A DNA stretch of 6,173 nt from Gallionella sp. (lineage in GTDB: Bacteria > Pseudomonadota > Gammaproteobacteria > Burkholderiales > Gallionellaceae): the NCBI GenBank assembly GCA_004298605.1, contig SCPW01000351.1, positions 1 through 6,173 of the forward strand. The letters run 5' to 3'. Position numbers and translations under genes: made by a program. A model generated the notes under the pieces. It saw nothing but the letters and a program-made list of their open reading frames with translations, ran no database searches and had not been told where the DNA came from. This document shows positions 5,114 to 6,173 of the stretch, in pieces (within the stretch, counting starts at the first letter, position 1; each line of letters begins with the position of its first letter).

Positions 5114-6173
5114 GTGAAAATCTTGATTCTTGGCGCGGGCCAAGTCGGCACGACGGTGGCGGAAAGCCTGGTCGGCGAAGCAAACGACATCACGGTCGTG
5201 GATTCCGATGGCGAAAAACTGCGCCAGTTGCAGGACAGGCTGGATTTGCGCACGCTGACCGGCAATGCGGCGCACCCTTCGGTGCTCGAACAAGCCGGGA
5301 TCGCCGACACCGACATGCTGCTGGCGGTCACGCAGAGCGATGAGGTCAACCTGGTGGCCTGCAAGCTGGCGGCCAGCCTCTACAACACCCCGACGCGCAT
5401 CGCGCGGATCCGCGCCACCGATTACCTGAACCGGCAGGAAGTTTTCAGCAAAGACAATTTTTGCGTGGACTTTTCGATTTGCCCGGAACAGATACTCACC
5501 GAATACATCACTAAGCTGATCGAATTTCCCGAAGCGCTGCAAGTGCTGGAATTCGCCGACGGCAAAGCCTCGCTGGTGGCGGTGCGCGCCTTCGAGGGCG
5601 GGCCGCTGGTGGGCCAGCCGCTGCGCTTCCTGCGCACCCATATGCCGCAGGTCGAAACGCGCGTGGCGGCGATTTTCCGCAAGAACAGGCCGATCATTCC
5701 CGAAGGCGATACCGTGGTCGAAGATGGCGACGAAATTTTCTTCATCGCCGCGACCGGCAATATCCGCAGCGTGCTGATGGAAATACGCCGCATGGACAAG
5801 CCCACCAAGCGCGTGATGATCGTCGGCGGCGGCAATATCGGCCAGCGCCTGGCAAGGGCGCTGGAACACGATTACCAGGTCAAGCTGATCGAATACAACA
5901 AGAAGTCCTGCAAAAAACTGGCCGAGGAATTGTCCAATACCCTAGTGCTGAACGGTGACGGCACCGATGAAAAGCTGATGCAGCAGGAACATGTCCACGA
6001 AGTCGACGTGTTCTGCGCGCTCACCAACGATGACGAAAACAACATCATGTCTTCGCTGCTCGCCAAGCAGGGCGGGGCGCGCAAAGTGATCGCGCTGATC
6101 AACCGCAGCGCGTATGTCGATCTGGTGCAGGGCGGCAAGATCGACATCGCGCTTTCTCCGGCGCATGTCACCA
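5114..6173 (+). CDS. trkA: Trk system potassium uptake regulatory protein TrkA, 3' partial
   Basis: Peripheral cytoplasmic NAD(H)-binding subunit that gates the TrkH/TrkG K+ channel. The start is GTG with a Shine-Dalgarno. The frame is open to the right edge for 353 residues, so about 100 residues are missing compared with the 458 of E. coli TrkA. The visible order is: first RCK_N Rossmann domain (about 1-120) with GAGQVG (7-12) and DITVVDSDGE (25-34); first RCK_C domain (about 140-220), with VEDGDEIFFIAAT; and a second Rossmann domain with GGGNIG (238-243), LTNDDENNIMSSLLAK and YVDLVQGGKIDIALSP. Similarity to E. coli TrkA is visible along its whole length. The second RCK_C domain lies beyond the window. 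Any trkH partner would be outside the window. It follows the phosphatase gene after 125 bases and is probably transcribed separately, though no promoter was found. Confidence 0.95.
   Translation, partial: MKILILGAGQVGTTVAESLVGEANDITVVDSDGEKLRQLQDRLDLRTLTGNAAHPSVLEQAGIADTDMLLAVTQSDEVNLVACKLAASLYNTPTRIARIRATDYLNRQEVFSKDNFCVDFSICPEQILTEYITKLIEFPEALQVLEFADGKASLVAVRAFEGGPLVGQPLRFLRTHMPQVETRVAAIFRKNRPIIPEGDTVVEDGDEIFFIAATGNIRSVLMEIRRMDKPTKRVMIVGGGNIGQRLARALEHDYQVKLIEYNKKSCKKLAEELSNTLVLNGDGTDEKLMQQEHVHEVDVFCALTNDDENNIMSSLLAKQGGARKVIALINRSAYVDLVQGGKIDIALSPAHVT

Noticed and set aside
5063..5869. A 268-codon minus-strand open frame opposite trkA.
   Set aside because: Its composition mirrors the trkA codons and it shows no motif or convincing ribosome site. 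TrkA similarity on the plus strand is unmistakable.

Overview
The window looks like ordinary chromosome from a betaproteobacterium. The gene content (AmpG-type permease, classical bifunctional ArgA, RsmE, TrkA), the moderately high GC content and the protein sequences suggest a Nitrosomonadales/Gallionellaceae-like organism. That placement is inferred from gene character and was not checked by any search. No phage, transposase, CRISPR, tRNA or rRNA is visible, and the codon use looks uniform from end to end.

Layout. (1) Bases 1-1197 (+) carry the 3' portion of an AmpG-family muropeptide permease whose start lies off the left edge. (2) A 36-base gap holds a stem-loop that probably serves as a shared terminator for the two converging transcripts. 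(3) Bases 1234-3550 (-) hold a tight three-gene cluster read right to left: rsmE (16S rRNA m3U1498 methyltransferase), a small 4-oxalocrotonate tautomerase-like gene, and argA (N-acetylglutamate synthase, first step of arginine synthesis). (4) Bases 3551-3621 are a compact divergent promoter region containing an imperfect palindrome. (5) Bases 3622-4988 (+) hold a redoxin/PRX-like gene with a CxxC site, overlapping by four bases (ATGA) an inositol-monophosphatase-family phosphatase gene. (6) Bases 4989-5113 are intergenic and contain two adjacent hairpins resembling a REP-type repeat. (7) Bases 5114-6173 (+) carry trkA, the NAD(H)-binding regulatory subunit of the Trk potassium uptake system, starting at GTG and running off the right edge.

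The clusters mix housekeeping functions (ribosome modification, arginine synthesis, redox, phosphatase, K+ uptake) and do not form one pathway. I see no clear sign of a novel system. The points most worth checking are the divergent promoter with its palindrome, the intergenic double hairpin, the substituted catalytic positions of the small tautomerase, and the substrate-site substitution in the phosphatase.
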